From positions 1-7,409 of the forward strand of contig CALUAU010000104.1 of the NCBI GenBank assembly GCA_943914115.1: DNA of 7,409 nt. Direction: 5' to 3'. The position numbers and the translations under genes were made by a program. The notes under the pieces were generated by a model, which saw only the letters and a list, made by a program, of their open reading frames with translations, was not told where the DNA came from and made no database searches. The stretch is from an uncultured Microbacteriaceae bacterium. GTDB taxonomy: Bacteria > Actinomycetota > Actinomycetes > Actinomycetales > Microbacteriaceae. Positions within the stretch are counted from its first letter, which is position 1, and each line of letters opens with the position of its first letter. This document shows positions 1-5,272 of the stretch, in pieces.

Positions 1-142
1 CCAGGTCGAGGCGGTCGATGCTGGCCAGCACGATGAGCGGCGCACCGGTTGAGACGGCGGCCCGGGTGGCAGCTCGCCAATCGAGTCGACTGAACTCGAT
101 ACCGCGAATGCCGGATGCGCCCACGCCGCCCCTCTCTGTCAC
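1..142 (-). CDS. Unidentified protein, N-terminal part only (gene continues beyond the left edge)
   Basis: An open minus-strand frame runs from a GTG start to the left edge without a stop. Two in-frame GTG starts exist. The one at 140-142 gives a protein beginning VTERGGVGAS but has no purine-rich site in front of it. The one at 122-124 is preceded by AGAGAGGGG with six bases between AGG and the start, and is the better start. The visible 41 residues contain RLDWRAATRAAV followed by a hydrophobic segment, APLIVLASIDRLDL, which looks like a buried beta strand. Third codon positions are mostly G or C, as in the real genes here. The pattern LxWxxA...PLIVLxxS loosely resembles the start of creatininase-family amidohydrolases, but the usual E-x-H metal residues would be replaced by D-x-L. 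I do not treat this as an identification. The gene follows the cupin gene on the same strand, 40-60 bp downstream, and could share its transcript. Confidence 0.5.
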   Translation of the reverse strand, partial: MTERGGVGASGIRGIEFSRLDWRAATRAAVSTGAPLIVLASIDRLDL

Positions 143-168
143 CGACTGTTTGTTGTCAGTCTAGTGAC
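138..168. repeat. Imperfect inverted repeat between the cupin gene and the next gene
   Basis: On the plus strand, GTCAC (138-142), C, GACTG (144-148), an 8-base loop (149-156), CAGTC (157-161), TA, GTGAC (164-168). Ten paired bases are interrupted by a 1/2-base bulge. It lies 14 bases after the cupin stop codon and overlaps the distal GTG start of the gene to the left. It could be an operator or an attenuating hairpin. There is no T-run, so a classical terminator is less likely. The dyad is seen directly; its role is inferred. Confidence 0.45.
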
Positions 169-182
169 GACGGGTGTAGCGC

Positions 183-536
183 TCAGGGAGCGAGGTAAAC
201 CTTGCGCAGCTGTTCGCTGTGCACGGTCCAGCGGGTTTGCATCCCCTCGCTCAGCTGCAGCACCGAACCAGCGCGCAACTGCACCGCGGGAAACTGCGGT
301 TCGAGAAACTCGACCGTCGCTTCGCCCGCAATAATCACGCAGAGCTCGTCGACCTCGGTGTCGTGCATCACGCCGCGGCTCATCTCCCACACCCCGGTTT
401 CGAGCCCGGCAAAAACGCCGAGCTCGGTGGCACCGGCGGTGGTGCCGGCCTGCGGATCGTGTTCGGCGGGCACAGTTTCGTGGGCAACATCGAGTGCGAG
501 CGCGTCAATCACGACGCCTGGTTTCAATGAAGTCAT
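183..536 (-). CDS. Small single-domain cupin protein (DUF861/Cupin_3-like)
   Basis: A 117-residue protein consisting of essentially one cupin barrel. The first cupin motif region is GVWEMSRGVMHDTEVDELCVIIAGEA split over residues 48-73, with possible metal ligands His58, Glu61 and Glu64, followed by the G-E-A turn. The second motif region is around residues 90-106 (AGSVLQLSEGMQTRWTV), ending in KVYLAP. The W-E...E-x-C...G pattern is that of the Cupin_3 (DUF861) group, which includes the cupin half of ureidoglycine aminohydrolase and many small proteins beside amine or amino-acid oxidation genes. The reaction is not known; it may bind or isomerise a small polar metabolite. The ATG at 534-536 has a weak AGGG site eight bases upstream. 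The gene starts 51 bp after the FAD oxidoreductase stop on the same strand, so the two are probably co-transcribed. There is no signal peptide, so it should be cytosolic. Confidence 0.85.
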   Translation of the reverse strand: MTSLKPGVVIDALALDVAHETVPAEHDPQAGTTAGATELGVFAGLETGVWEMSRGVMHDTEVDELCVIIAGEATVEFLEPQFPAVQLRAGSVLQLSEGMQTRWTVHSEQLRKVYLAP

Positions 537-550
537 GCGGGTAACCCTAA

Positions 551-583
551 CTGTTTGATGCGGGGCGGCTGTTTGGTGCGGGG
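551..583. repeat. Two tandem 15-bp direct repeats (CTGTTTGRTGCGGGG)
   Basis: CTGTTTGATGCGGGG at 551-565 and CTGTTTGGTGCGGGG at 569-583 differ at one base and start 18 bp apart. They fill most of the 51-bp gap between the FAD oxidoreductase stop (588) and the cupin start (536). Direct repeats at near-two-turn spacing suggest a protein-binding site or an RNA element ahead of the cupin gene. The CTGTTTG core recurs in other gaps of this window (146-152, and on the minus strand at 6521-6527 and 6587-6593). Confidence 0.5.
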
Positions 584-587
584 GCGC

Positions 588-1958
588 CTAGCGTCCCGAA
601 ACGAGCGAGGCGATCTTGGCAATTGGATGCGTGCGCGAACTTTCGGACGCCGACTCGAACCGGTCGGCGGCACCGTAGGCCCCGTAGATGATGCGCGTGG
701 CGATCCAGCGCAGCGGCTCGGGTTCCCAGCGCCGCACCCGGTGGTTCACCCACGGCAGGTGCACGAGATCGGTGTCGTTTCCGAGCACGAGATCGCGCAG
801 GGTGCGGCCGGCAAGGTTCGTGGTGGCAACACCGGTGCCCACATAGCCGCCGGCGTAACCGATACCGGTTTTGTCGTCGAACACGCAGGTGGCGGCCCAG
901 TCGCGGGGCACGCCGAGGGTGCCCGACCACAGGTGGTCGATCTGCGCATCCGCAGCCGCGGGGAAGAACGACACGAGCAGATTTCGCAGCGTTTCGGCGG
1001 TTTGCGACTGGGTGCGTCCGTCAACGTCGGTTGCCGAGTTCCAGCGATAGGGCACCCCGCGGCCACCGAACGCGATGCGGTTATCGGCGGTGCGTTGCGC
1101 ATACATGTACACGTGCGCGAAGTCGCCGAGCACTTCGCCGCCTTCCCAGCCCAGCTGCTGCCAGGTGGTGTCGCTGAGCGGTTCAGTGGCGATCATCGAC
1201 GAGTTCATCGGCAGCCAGTCGCGATGCGAAGATTTGATGCCGGCGGTGAAGCCCTCGGTGGCACGCAGGATGCGTTCGGCGCGCACGGCGCCGCGATCGG
1301 TGCGCGCGAGGCCGGGTTCGATCTCGGTGACGCGGGTGCCCTCGTAAATTTTTACGCCCATCGCCTCTACACGTTCGGCGAGCCCGCGAGCGAGCTTGGC
1401 GGGATGGATGCGGGCCGCGTGCGGCTGCCACACCCCGGCGATCGCGCGGTCGATCTTGATGCGGTTTTGGGTTTCGGCGGTGTCGAGCCATTCGACATCG
1501 GTGTGCTGCCACTCGCATTCGGCGTCGTAGTAACTTTTGAGCCGCGCGAGCTGTGCTGCCGAGCGCGCCACATTGAGTTCGCCGCCGCGCACGAGATCGC
1601 AGTCGATTCCCTCGTCTACGGTGATCCGCTCGACTTCGGCGACCGTTTCGTTCATGGCCAGTTGGAACCGCTGCGCAGCGTCGCGGCCGTGGCTGGCGAC
1701 ATATTGTTCGCGGCCGCCGGTGACGCTGTTGACGAGCCAGCCACCGTTGCGACCCGATGCACCGAAACCGGCGAACCGCTGCTCGAGCACCGCGATGCGC
1801 AGGCTCGGGTCGGCCTGCTTCAGGTAGTACGCCGTCCACAGGCCGGTAAACCCGGCACCCACAATCGCGACATCAACGTCGATTGGGCCGGGTAGCGCCG
1901 GGCGTGGCGCCTGCATCCCAATCTGCGTCCACCAGTGCGAGATGTTTCCGTTGATCAT
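588..1958 (-). CDS. FAD-dependent oxidoreductase, DAO family (amine/amino-acid oxidase, PuuB-like)
   Basis: A 456-residue flavoprotein of the D-amino-acid oxidase (DAO, PF01266) fold, the usual length for gamma-glutamylputrescine oxidase-like enzymes. The dinucleotide-binding beta-alpha-beta unit is at about 27-59: VDVAIVGAGFTGLWTAYYL, with GAGFTG at 34-39 and the ribose-binding acidic residue Glu59. A second FAD contact, GASGRNGGW, is at 66-74. The substrate-binding middle part follows, and the C-terminal FAD strand is GIGYAGGYVGTGVATTNLAG at 365-384. Family members oxidise primary or secondary amines or amino acids to an imine, then an aldehyde or keto acid plus ammonia. The exact substrate here is unknown. 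The first ~26 residues include a WW motif, as in PuuB-like proteins, and there is no secretion signal. The ATG at 1956-1958 follows GAGGA with seven bases between. The gene is divergent from mmsA, sharing a 210-bp promoter region, and is followed by the cupin gene. An MmsA-type dehydrogenase as divergent partner suggests that its product, or a derivative, is a semialdehyde. Confidence 0.9.
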   Translation of the reverse strand: MINGNISHWWTQIGMQAPRPALPGPIDVDVAIVGAGFTGLWTAYYLKQADPSLRIAVLEQRFAGFGASGRNGGWLVNSVTGGREQYVASHGRDAAQRFQLAMNETVAEVERITVDEGIDCDLVRGGELNVARSAAQLARLKSYYDAECEWQHTDVEWLDTAETQNRIKIDRAIAGVWQPHAARIHPAKLARGLAERVEAMGVKIYEGTRVTEIEPGLARTDRGAVRAERILRATEGFTAGIKSSHRDWLPMNSSMIATEPLSDTTWQQLGWEGGEVLGDFAHVYMYAQRTADNRIAFGGRGVPYRWNSATDVDGRTQSQTAETLRNLLVSFFPAAADAQIDHLWSGTLGVPRDWAATCVFDDKTGIGYAGGYVGTGVATTNLAGRTLRDLVLGNDTDLVHLPWVNHRVRRWEPEPLRWIATRIIYGAYGAADRFESASESSRTHPIAKIASLVSGR

Positions 1959-2066
1959 GTGTCAATCCTCACTGTGCACCGCACGCGCGCGCTGCCGAGA
2001 AGTGTCTTCAAAGCGCGACGATGCGCTGTGCGCAGGATGTTACTGACCTGACCACACCCGCATCGC

Positions 2067-2079
2067 TGCCAAATCGGCA
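2067..2079. promoter_or_regulatory. Candidate operator: 13-bp TGCC/GGCA dyad
   Basis: TGCCAAATCGGCA has inverted arms TGCC and GGCA and lies about 100 bp from each divergent start codon. A related dyad of the same total length, TGCCAATCTGGCA, is at 5089-5101 upstream of the HDAC-like gene. Ten of 13 positions are identical and the symmetry is kept. Sharing between two unlinked promoters of one locus suggests a common regulator; it has not been proven. Confidence 0.4.
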
Positions 2080-2157
2080 CGGATGCATCCAGTTCATGCC
2101 AATTCAGCCAATGAGTGACCGCGCACCCAACCGTAGCGTTGCTGCATCCGATCAGCG

Positions 2158-2163
2158 AAGGAG
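2158..2163 (+). promoter_or_regulatory. Strong ribosome binding site that sets the mmsA start
   Basis: AAGGAG lies five bases before the ATG at 2169-2171. This near-perfect Shine-Dalgarno match decides for the 499-residue start over the upstream in-frame GTG at 2115, which has no such site and would add 18 residues not typical of the family. Confidence 0.8.
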
Positions 2164-2168
2164 CCGAT

Positions 2169-3668
2169 ATGACCGCCCTGCCAACCATTCCGCACTGGAT
2201 CGACGGTGCCGAAGTCGTCGCCGACGACGCGCGCACCGCACCGGTGTTCGACCCCGCGCTCGGCCGCGAAATCCGCCGCGCCGCGCTCGCCAGCGAAACC
2301 GAAGTTGACCGCGCTGTTGAAACCGCACACACGGCCTATCTCACCTGGCGCAATGTGTCGCTCGCGAAGCGCACCGCGATCCTGTTCCGCTTCCGCGAAC
2401 TGCTCAACGAACGCAAGGGCGAGCTCGCTGAAATCATCACCGAAGAGCACGGCAAGGTCATCGACGACGCCCTCGGCGAAATCGCGCGCGGCCAGGAAGT
2501 GGTCGAGTATGCCTGCGGCATCACCTCGCACCTGCGCGGTCACTTCTCAGAGCAGGTGTCGACCGGGTTCGACATCCACTCGGTGCGCCAGCCGATCGGC
2601 GTCGCCGCAATCATCTCTCCGTTCAACTTCCCCGCGATGGTGCCGATGTGGTTCTTCCCTATCGCCATCGCCGCAGGTAACTCGGTGGTTGTGAAGCCGA
2701 GCGAAAAGAACCCGTCGGCCGCGATCTGGATCGCAAAACTCTGGAAAGAAGCGGGCCTTCCCGACGGCGTATACACCGTCGTCAATGGCGACAAGGTGGC
2801 GGTGGATGCACTGCTCACCCACGAAAAGGTGGCCTCGGTTTCATTCGTCGGCTCGACCCCCATCGCCCAGTACGTGTACGAATCCGGCACCAAGCACGGC
2901 AAGCGCGTGCAGGCGCTCGGTGGCGCGAAAAACCACATGCTGGTGCTGCCGGATGCCGACCTCGACCTGGTTGCCGACTCGGCCATTAATGCCGGCTTTG
3001 GTTCGGCCGGCGAGCGCTGCATGGCAATTTCGGTGGTCGTTGCAGTAGAACCGGTCGCGGATGCGCTCATCGATAAAATCGTTGAACGGATGCAGCAGCT
3101 GAAGGTCGGCGACGGCCGTCGCGGCACCGACATGGGCCCGCTGGTCACCGAAGCCCACCGCGACAAGGTCGCCAGCTACATCGACATCGCTGCCGGCGAC
3201 GGCGCGACCGTCGTGGTCGACGGCCGCGGCATCGAGGTCGACGGTGATGAGGCCGGATTCTGGCTCGGCCCCACCCTGCTCGACCGCGTGCCGACCACCT
3301 CGCGCGCCTACACCGAAGAAATCTTCGGCCCGGTGCTGTCGGTGGTTCGCGTGCAGTCGTTCGACGAGGGCCTCGAGCTCATCAACAACGGCGCTTTCGG
3401 CAACGGCACCGCGGTGTTCACCAACGACGGCGGCGCGGCGCGCCGCTTCCAGAACGAGGTGCAGGTGGGCATGATCGGCGTCAACGTGCCGATTCCAGTG
3501 CCCATCGCCGCCTACTCGTTCGGCGGCTGGAAGCAGTCGATCTTCGGTGACACCAAGGCGCACGGCGACGAGGGCGTGAAGTTTTTCACCTCCCAGAAGG
3601 CGATCACCACCCGCTGGCTCGACCCGTCGCACGGCGGCATCAACCTCGGGTTCCCGCAGAACGACTAG
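2169..3668 (+). CDS. mmsA: CoA-acylating methylmalonate/malonate-semialdehyde dehydrogenase
   Basis: A 499-residue aldehyde dehydrogenase of the MmsA/IolA class, which oxidises methylmalonate or malonate semialdehyde with NAD and CoA to propionyl-CoA or acetyl-CoA plus CO2. Family signatures are dense: QPIGVAAIISPFNFPAMVP with the oxyanion Asn153, the cofactor-binding VVKPSEKNPSA with Lys176, FVGSTPIAQYVY in the Rossmann part, LGGAKNHMLVLPDAD, GERCMAIS with the catalytic Cys284, EEIFGPVLSVV, and the C-terminal SFGGWKQSIFGD...FTSQKAITTRW. The general-base Glu of hydrolytic aldehyde dehydrogenases (ELGGK) is Ala249 here (ALGGAKNH), as expected for a CoA-acylating enzyme. The protein is cytosolic. 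The start is fixed by AAGGAG at 2158-2163. The gene is divergent from the FAD oxidoreductase and convergent with the HDAC-like gene. In valine catabolism mmsA usually sits with mmsB; here the neighbours point to beta-alanine or polyamine degradation via malonate semialdehyde. The family call is very sure, the substrate is not. Confidence 0.95.
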   Translation: MTALPTIPHWIDGAEVVADDARTAPVFDPALGREIRRAALASETEVDRAVETAHTAYLTWRNVSLAKRTAILFRFRELLNERKGELAEIITEEHGKVIDDALGEIARGQEVVEYACGITSHLRGHFSEQVSTGFDIHSVRQPIGVAAIISPFNFPAMVPMWFFPIAIAAGNSVVVKPSEKNPSAAIWIAKLWKEAGLPDGVYTVVNGDKVAVDALLTHEKVASVSFVGSTPIAQYVYESGTKHGKRVQALGGAKNHMLVLPDADLDLVADSAINAGFGSAGERCMAISVVVAVEPVADALIDKIVERMQQLKVGDGRRGTDMGPLVTEAHRDKVASYIDIAAGDGATVVVDGRGIEVDGDEAGFWLGPTLLDRVPTTSRAYTEEIFGPVLSVVRVQSFDEGLELINNGAFGNGTAVFTNDGGAARRFQNEVQVGMIGVNVPIPVPIAAYSFGGWKQSIFGDTKAHGDEGVKFFTSQKAITTRWLDPSHGGINLGFPQND

Positions 3669-3669
3669 T

Positions 3670-3704
3670 TCGCAGTCGCTCGGGCTAGCTCGCAGCCACT
3701 CAGG
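3670..3704. repeat. Imperfect 15-bp tandem repeat after the mmsA stop
   Basis: TCGCAGTCGCTCGGG at 3670-3684 and TCGCAGCCACTCAGG at 3690-3704 match at 12 of 15 positions with a 20-bp period. The second copy runs directly into the GTACACCGAAAA repeat. This looks like a small duplication belonging to the same repeat cluster; no function can be assigned. Confidence 0.45.
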
Positions 3705-3820
3705 TACACCGAAAACCGCGAGGGCCACCGCTATAGCGGTGGCCCTCAGCGTTTTCGGTGTACGCGAGTTTTCGGCGTAGTCAGCCGTTCAGTGTGCCGG
3801 GCATTTTCGGTGTACCCGAG
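3700..3820. repeat. Cluster of CTCRGGTACACCGAAAA-type repeats, inverted and direct
   Basis: CTCAGGTACACCGAAAA lies on the plus strand at 3700-3716. The same 17-mer with one change, CTCGGGTACACCGAAAA, lies on the minus strand at 3820-3804. Between them, GTTTTCGGTGTAC (3751-3763) and a diverged copy GTTTTCGGCGTAG (3768-3780) lie in the same orientation as ATTTTCGGTGTAC (3803-3815). That makes one forward and three reverse copies within 120 bp. Together with the GC-rich hairpin this resembles a REP-like or terminator-associated intergenic repeat family. Whether it recurs elsewhere in the genome cannot be seen from here. Confidence 0.6.
3704..3763. terminator. Probable bidirectional terminator: 60-nt two-stage hairpin
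   Basis: The outer arms GTACACCGAAAAC (3704-3716) and GTTTTCGGTGTAC (3751-3763) pair over 13 bp. After a three-base mismatched internal loop, the inner arms GAGGGCCACCGC (3720-3731) and GCGGTGGCCCTC (3736-3747) pair over 12 bp around a TATA loop. In all, 25 of 28 opposed positions pair. It lies 35 bases after the mmsA stop and 135 bases after the HDAC stop on the opposite strand, where a terminator for both convergent genes is expected. There is no long U tail, but the outer stem supplies a TTTT/AAAA block. Confidence 0.75.
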
Positions 3821-3898
3821 CAAGTGATGCGGCTGGGCGGCAATCGCCGCGAACGCAGCCCTCCAGTGAGCAGCTGAGCAGCGGCGCACCAAGCCCAG
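3764..3898. other. Remainder of the convergent intergenic gap, no gene seen
   Basis: Between the hairpin and the HDAC stop, this stretch holds two reverse-oriented copies of the TTTTCGG repeat, described separately. It also has a trivial 8-bp tandem duplication, TGAGCAGC (3867-3874 and 3875-3882). No open frame in it has a ribosome site or family resemblance. It would be the 3' untranslated region of the HDAC-like transcript. Confidence 0.5.
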
Positions 3899-5020
3899 CT
3901 AGCGCTGCGGCACCGCGGCAGCCAGCTCGGCGGCCTGCTGAATAACCTCGAGCTGGTCGGCCCGCAGTTTGTGCACCGGGTTGTTCGCCCATCCGGGAGC
4001 GAAGGGGTCGTCGATAGCGGTGCGGTGCCCCGAAATTTCCTCCATCACTGCAAGACCACAGAACGGCACATACACCGCCGAGTAGCCACCCTCGTGTGAG
4101 AACACGAGACGGCCATCGCACAGTTCATCGGCCCATTCCACCAGCATCCGCGCCAGTTCACGGAAGCCGTCTGAGGTGACCGACATGCATCCGAGCGGGT
4201 CGAGCATCGACGGATCAAAGCCGCTCGAAACCATGATCAGGTCTGGCTGGAACCGCTTCAGCGCCGGGTACACCACCTGCTTGAACGTCTCGAAGTATGC
4301 CTCGTGGCCCGAACCGGCCGGCAACGGAATGTTGATGTTCGTGCCGGCACCGTCGCCCTCGCCGGTCTTGGTGATCTCGCCCGAGTTTTCGGGAAAGAGC
4401 TGGTCTTGGTGGATCGAAATGGTGAGCACTCCCCCATCCGACCAGTAGATACGCTCGGCACCATTACCGTGATGCACGTCGTAGTCGACAATCGCAACGC
4501 GTTCGACGCCGCGCACCTGGCGGGCGTGCTCAATCGCGATCGGCACATTTGCCAACAGGCAGTAGCCGCGGCCGCGGTCGGGTTCGGCGTGGTGCCCCGG
4601 CGGGCGCACCAGGGCATAGCCGTTATCGAGTTCGCCGCTGAGCACCGCATCTGTGAGATCGATCAGCGAACCGGCTGCGCGGCGCGCGATCTCATACGAA
4701 CCGACACCGAAAATCGTCTCACCATCACCGGCTTCGCCACCGGTGTGGCCGCTCTCGCGCTCGAGTTTCTGCAGGTAAGCACCCTCATGAACGCGCAGCA
4801 GCTCAGCCTCAGTGGCCAAACGCGTCGGTCGGCGAATCAGCTCGCTACCGAGTCGACTCACCTCGACAAGGCTTGCCAGACGCGCCTTCGTCGCCGAACT
4901 CTCAAACGCTTCGATCGGTTGAACCACCGGGCTTGGCGGCCAGATCGCAGCCGTGTTTCCCGTGTTGTGCCAGGCGAAACTCTCGTCCCAGACGTATCCG
5001 GTTTTCCGTACTGCAGCCAT
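3899..5020 (-). CDS. Class II histone-deacetylase-like zinc amidohydrolase (acetylpolyamine amidohydrolase superfamily)
   Basis: A 373-residue arginase-fold deacylase (Hist_deacetyl, PF00850). All catalytic motifs are intact: ALVRPPGHHA with the charge-relay His143-His144, VDYDVHHGNG with zinc ligands Asp181 and His183, SSGFDPSMLDPLG with the third zinc ligand Asp269, and SHEGGYS with the transition-state Tyr313. Tyr, not His, at the last position predicts an active deacetylase, unlike vertebrate class IIa enzymes. In bacteria these proteins remove acetyl groups from small amines such as acetylpolyamines, or occasionally from proteins; the substrate here is unknown. Its place between an alcohol dehydrogenase and mmsA favours a metabolic, amide-cleaving role. 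There is no signal peptide, so it should be cytosolic. The ATG at 5018-5020 follows GAGGA with six bases between. It appears to be its own transcription unit, because a hairpin separates it from the upstream dehydrogenase gene. The family's usual length is 340-380 residues. Confidence 0.92.
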   Translation of the reverse strand: MAAVRKTGYVWDESFAWHNTGNTAAIWPPSPVVQPIEAFESSATKARLASLVEVSRLGSELIRRPTRLATEAELLRVHEGAYLQKLERESGHTGGEAGDGETIFGVGSYEIARRAAGSLIDLTDAVLSGELDNGYALVRPPGHHAEPDRGRGYCLLANVPIAIEHARQVRGVERVAIVDYDVHHGNGAERIYWSDGGVLTISIHQDQLFPENSGEITKTGEGDGAGTNINIPLPAGSGHEAYFETFKQVVYPALKRFQPDLIMVSSGFDPSMLDPLGCMSVTSDGFRELARMLVEWADELCDGRLVFSHEGGYSAVYVPFCGLAVMEEISGHRTAIDDPFAPGWANNPVHKLRADQLEVIQQAAELAAAVPQR

Positions 5021-5066
5021 CTCGCATCCTCATTTCACGTCGTTGTGTCGGATAGAACCATTCCAG

Positions 5067-5094
5067 TGTGTAGGCAGAACCTGTGATCTGCCAA
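5067..5094 (-). promoter_or_regulatory. Candidate sigma-70-type promoter for the HDAC-like gene
   Basis: On the minus strand TTGGCA (5094-5089) resembles a -35 box at five of six positions. After 16 bases comes TACACA (5072-5067), a weak -10 match. This would start transcription near 5060, giving a leader of about 40 bases. The -35 box is one half of the dyad at 5089-5101, so a protein bound there would be expected to affect initiation. The match is modest and could be chance. Confidence 0.3.
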
Positions 5095-5101
5095 TCTGGC
5101 A
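5089..5101. promoter_or_regulatory. Candidate operator: 13-bp TGCCA/TGGCA dyad
   Basis: TGCCA-ATC-TGGCA is a perfect 5-bp inverted repeat with a 3-bp spacer, about 70-80 bp upstream of the HDAC-like start codon and overlapping a possible -35 box. It matches the dyad at 2067-2079 in the FAD oxidoreductase/mmsA divergent promoter at ten of 13 positions. Confidence 0.45.
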
Positions 5102-5227
5102 ACGAATTCGGCACGGCCGGTGCACAAAGGCGAGTAAGACGCGATCCACGAACGGATGCGGCGCATGGCAATTTGTCGGGCCGGGCAGAGTCGCAATTGC
5201 GCGGTCGGGCACAGTTCGGCAAGCGCA

Positions 5228-5261
5228 CCGAAGGCGCCGGATACTGCCACGGCGCCTTCGG
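5228..5261 (-). terminator. Hairpin terminator of the alcohol dehydrogenase gene
   Basis: CCGAAGGCGCCG (5228-5239) and CGGCGCCTTCGG (5250-5261) form a perfect 12-bp stem with a 10-base loop, beginning 11 bases after the stop codon of the minus-strand alcohol dehydrogenase. It is GC-rich without a U tract, as is common for terminators in high-GC actinobacteria. Confidence 0.8.
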
Positions 5262-5272
5262 AGCGGTATGGA

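Larger units (their letters stand above)
1959..2168. promoter_or_regulatory. Divergent promoter region between FAD oxidoreductase and mmsA
   Basis: This 210-bp gap must hold the promoters of both divergent genes. I could not place convincing -35/-10 pairs. It contains two 13-bp dyads: TGCGC-TGT-GCGCA at 2022-2034 and TGCC-AAATC-GGCA at 2067-2079, 45 bp apart. Further TGCCAA or GCCAA words occur at 2097-2102, 2107-2111 and, just inside mmsA, 2179-2184. A 10-bp perfect palindrome, GGATGCATCC, is at 2081-2090, but this word is common in the window. Clustered half-sites make this a likely binding region for a local regulator, such as the PucR-family protein encoded at the right edge. That assignment is an inference. 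Confidence 0.5.
5021..5272 (-). promoter_or_regulatory. Intergenic region upstream of the HDAC-like gene
   Basis: This 252-bp gap carries, in minus-strand order, the alcohol dehydrogenase terminator (5261-5228), a 10-bp perfect palindrome CGCAATTGCG (5192-5201) flanked by two copies of GTCGGGC (5175-5181 and 5204-5210), and the 13-bp dyad at 5089-5101 with a possible promoter. Short open frames exist on both strands, but none has a convincing ribosome site or recognisable protein, so I call no gene here. Confidence 0.55.

Noticed and set aside
3..164. Plus-strand open frame at the left edge ending at 161-164
   Set aside because: Its Ser/Arg/Pro-rich composition is typical of a shadow. The minus frame has better codon use and a ribosome site.
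555..1895. Long plus-strand open frame (446 codons) opposite the FAD oxidoreductase
   Set aside because: It is a shadow of the real minus-strand gene in GC-rich DNA. The minus frame has clear FAD motifs and a ribosome site, while the plus frame gives no family resemblance.
2081..2090. Perfect palindrome GGATGCATCC
   Set aside because: GGATGC/GCATCC is a very common word throughout this DNA, so a chance palindrome is likely.
2115..2168. Upstream GTG start for mmsA adding 18 residues
   Set aside because: No Shine-Dalgarno site is present there, whereas AAGGAG sits five bases before the ATG at 2169. The extra residues are not typical of the family.
2841..3728. Minus-strand open frame (295 codons) opposite mmsA
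   Set aside because: It is an antisense shadow rich in His, Arg, Val and Ala without motifs. The plus frame is an unmistakable aldehyde dehydrogenase.
4692..4707. ACACCGAAAAT inside the HDAC-like gene, resembling the intergenic GTACACCGAAAA repeat
   Set aside because: It lies in codons of the protein and lacks the rest of the 17-mer, so it is probably coincidence.
4304..5086. Plus-strand open frame (260 codons) opposite the HDAC-like gene
   Set aside because: No ribosome site or domain is seen, and the opposite frame carries every HDAC catalytic motif.
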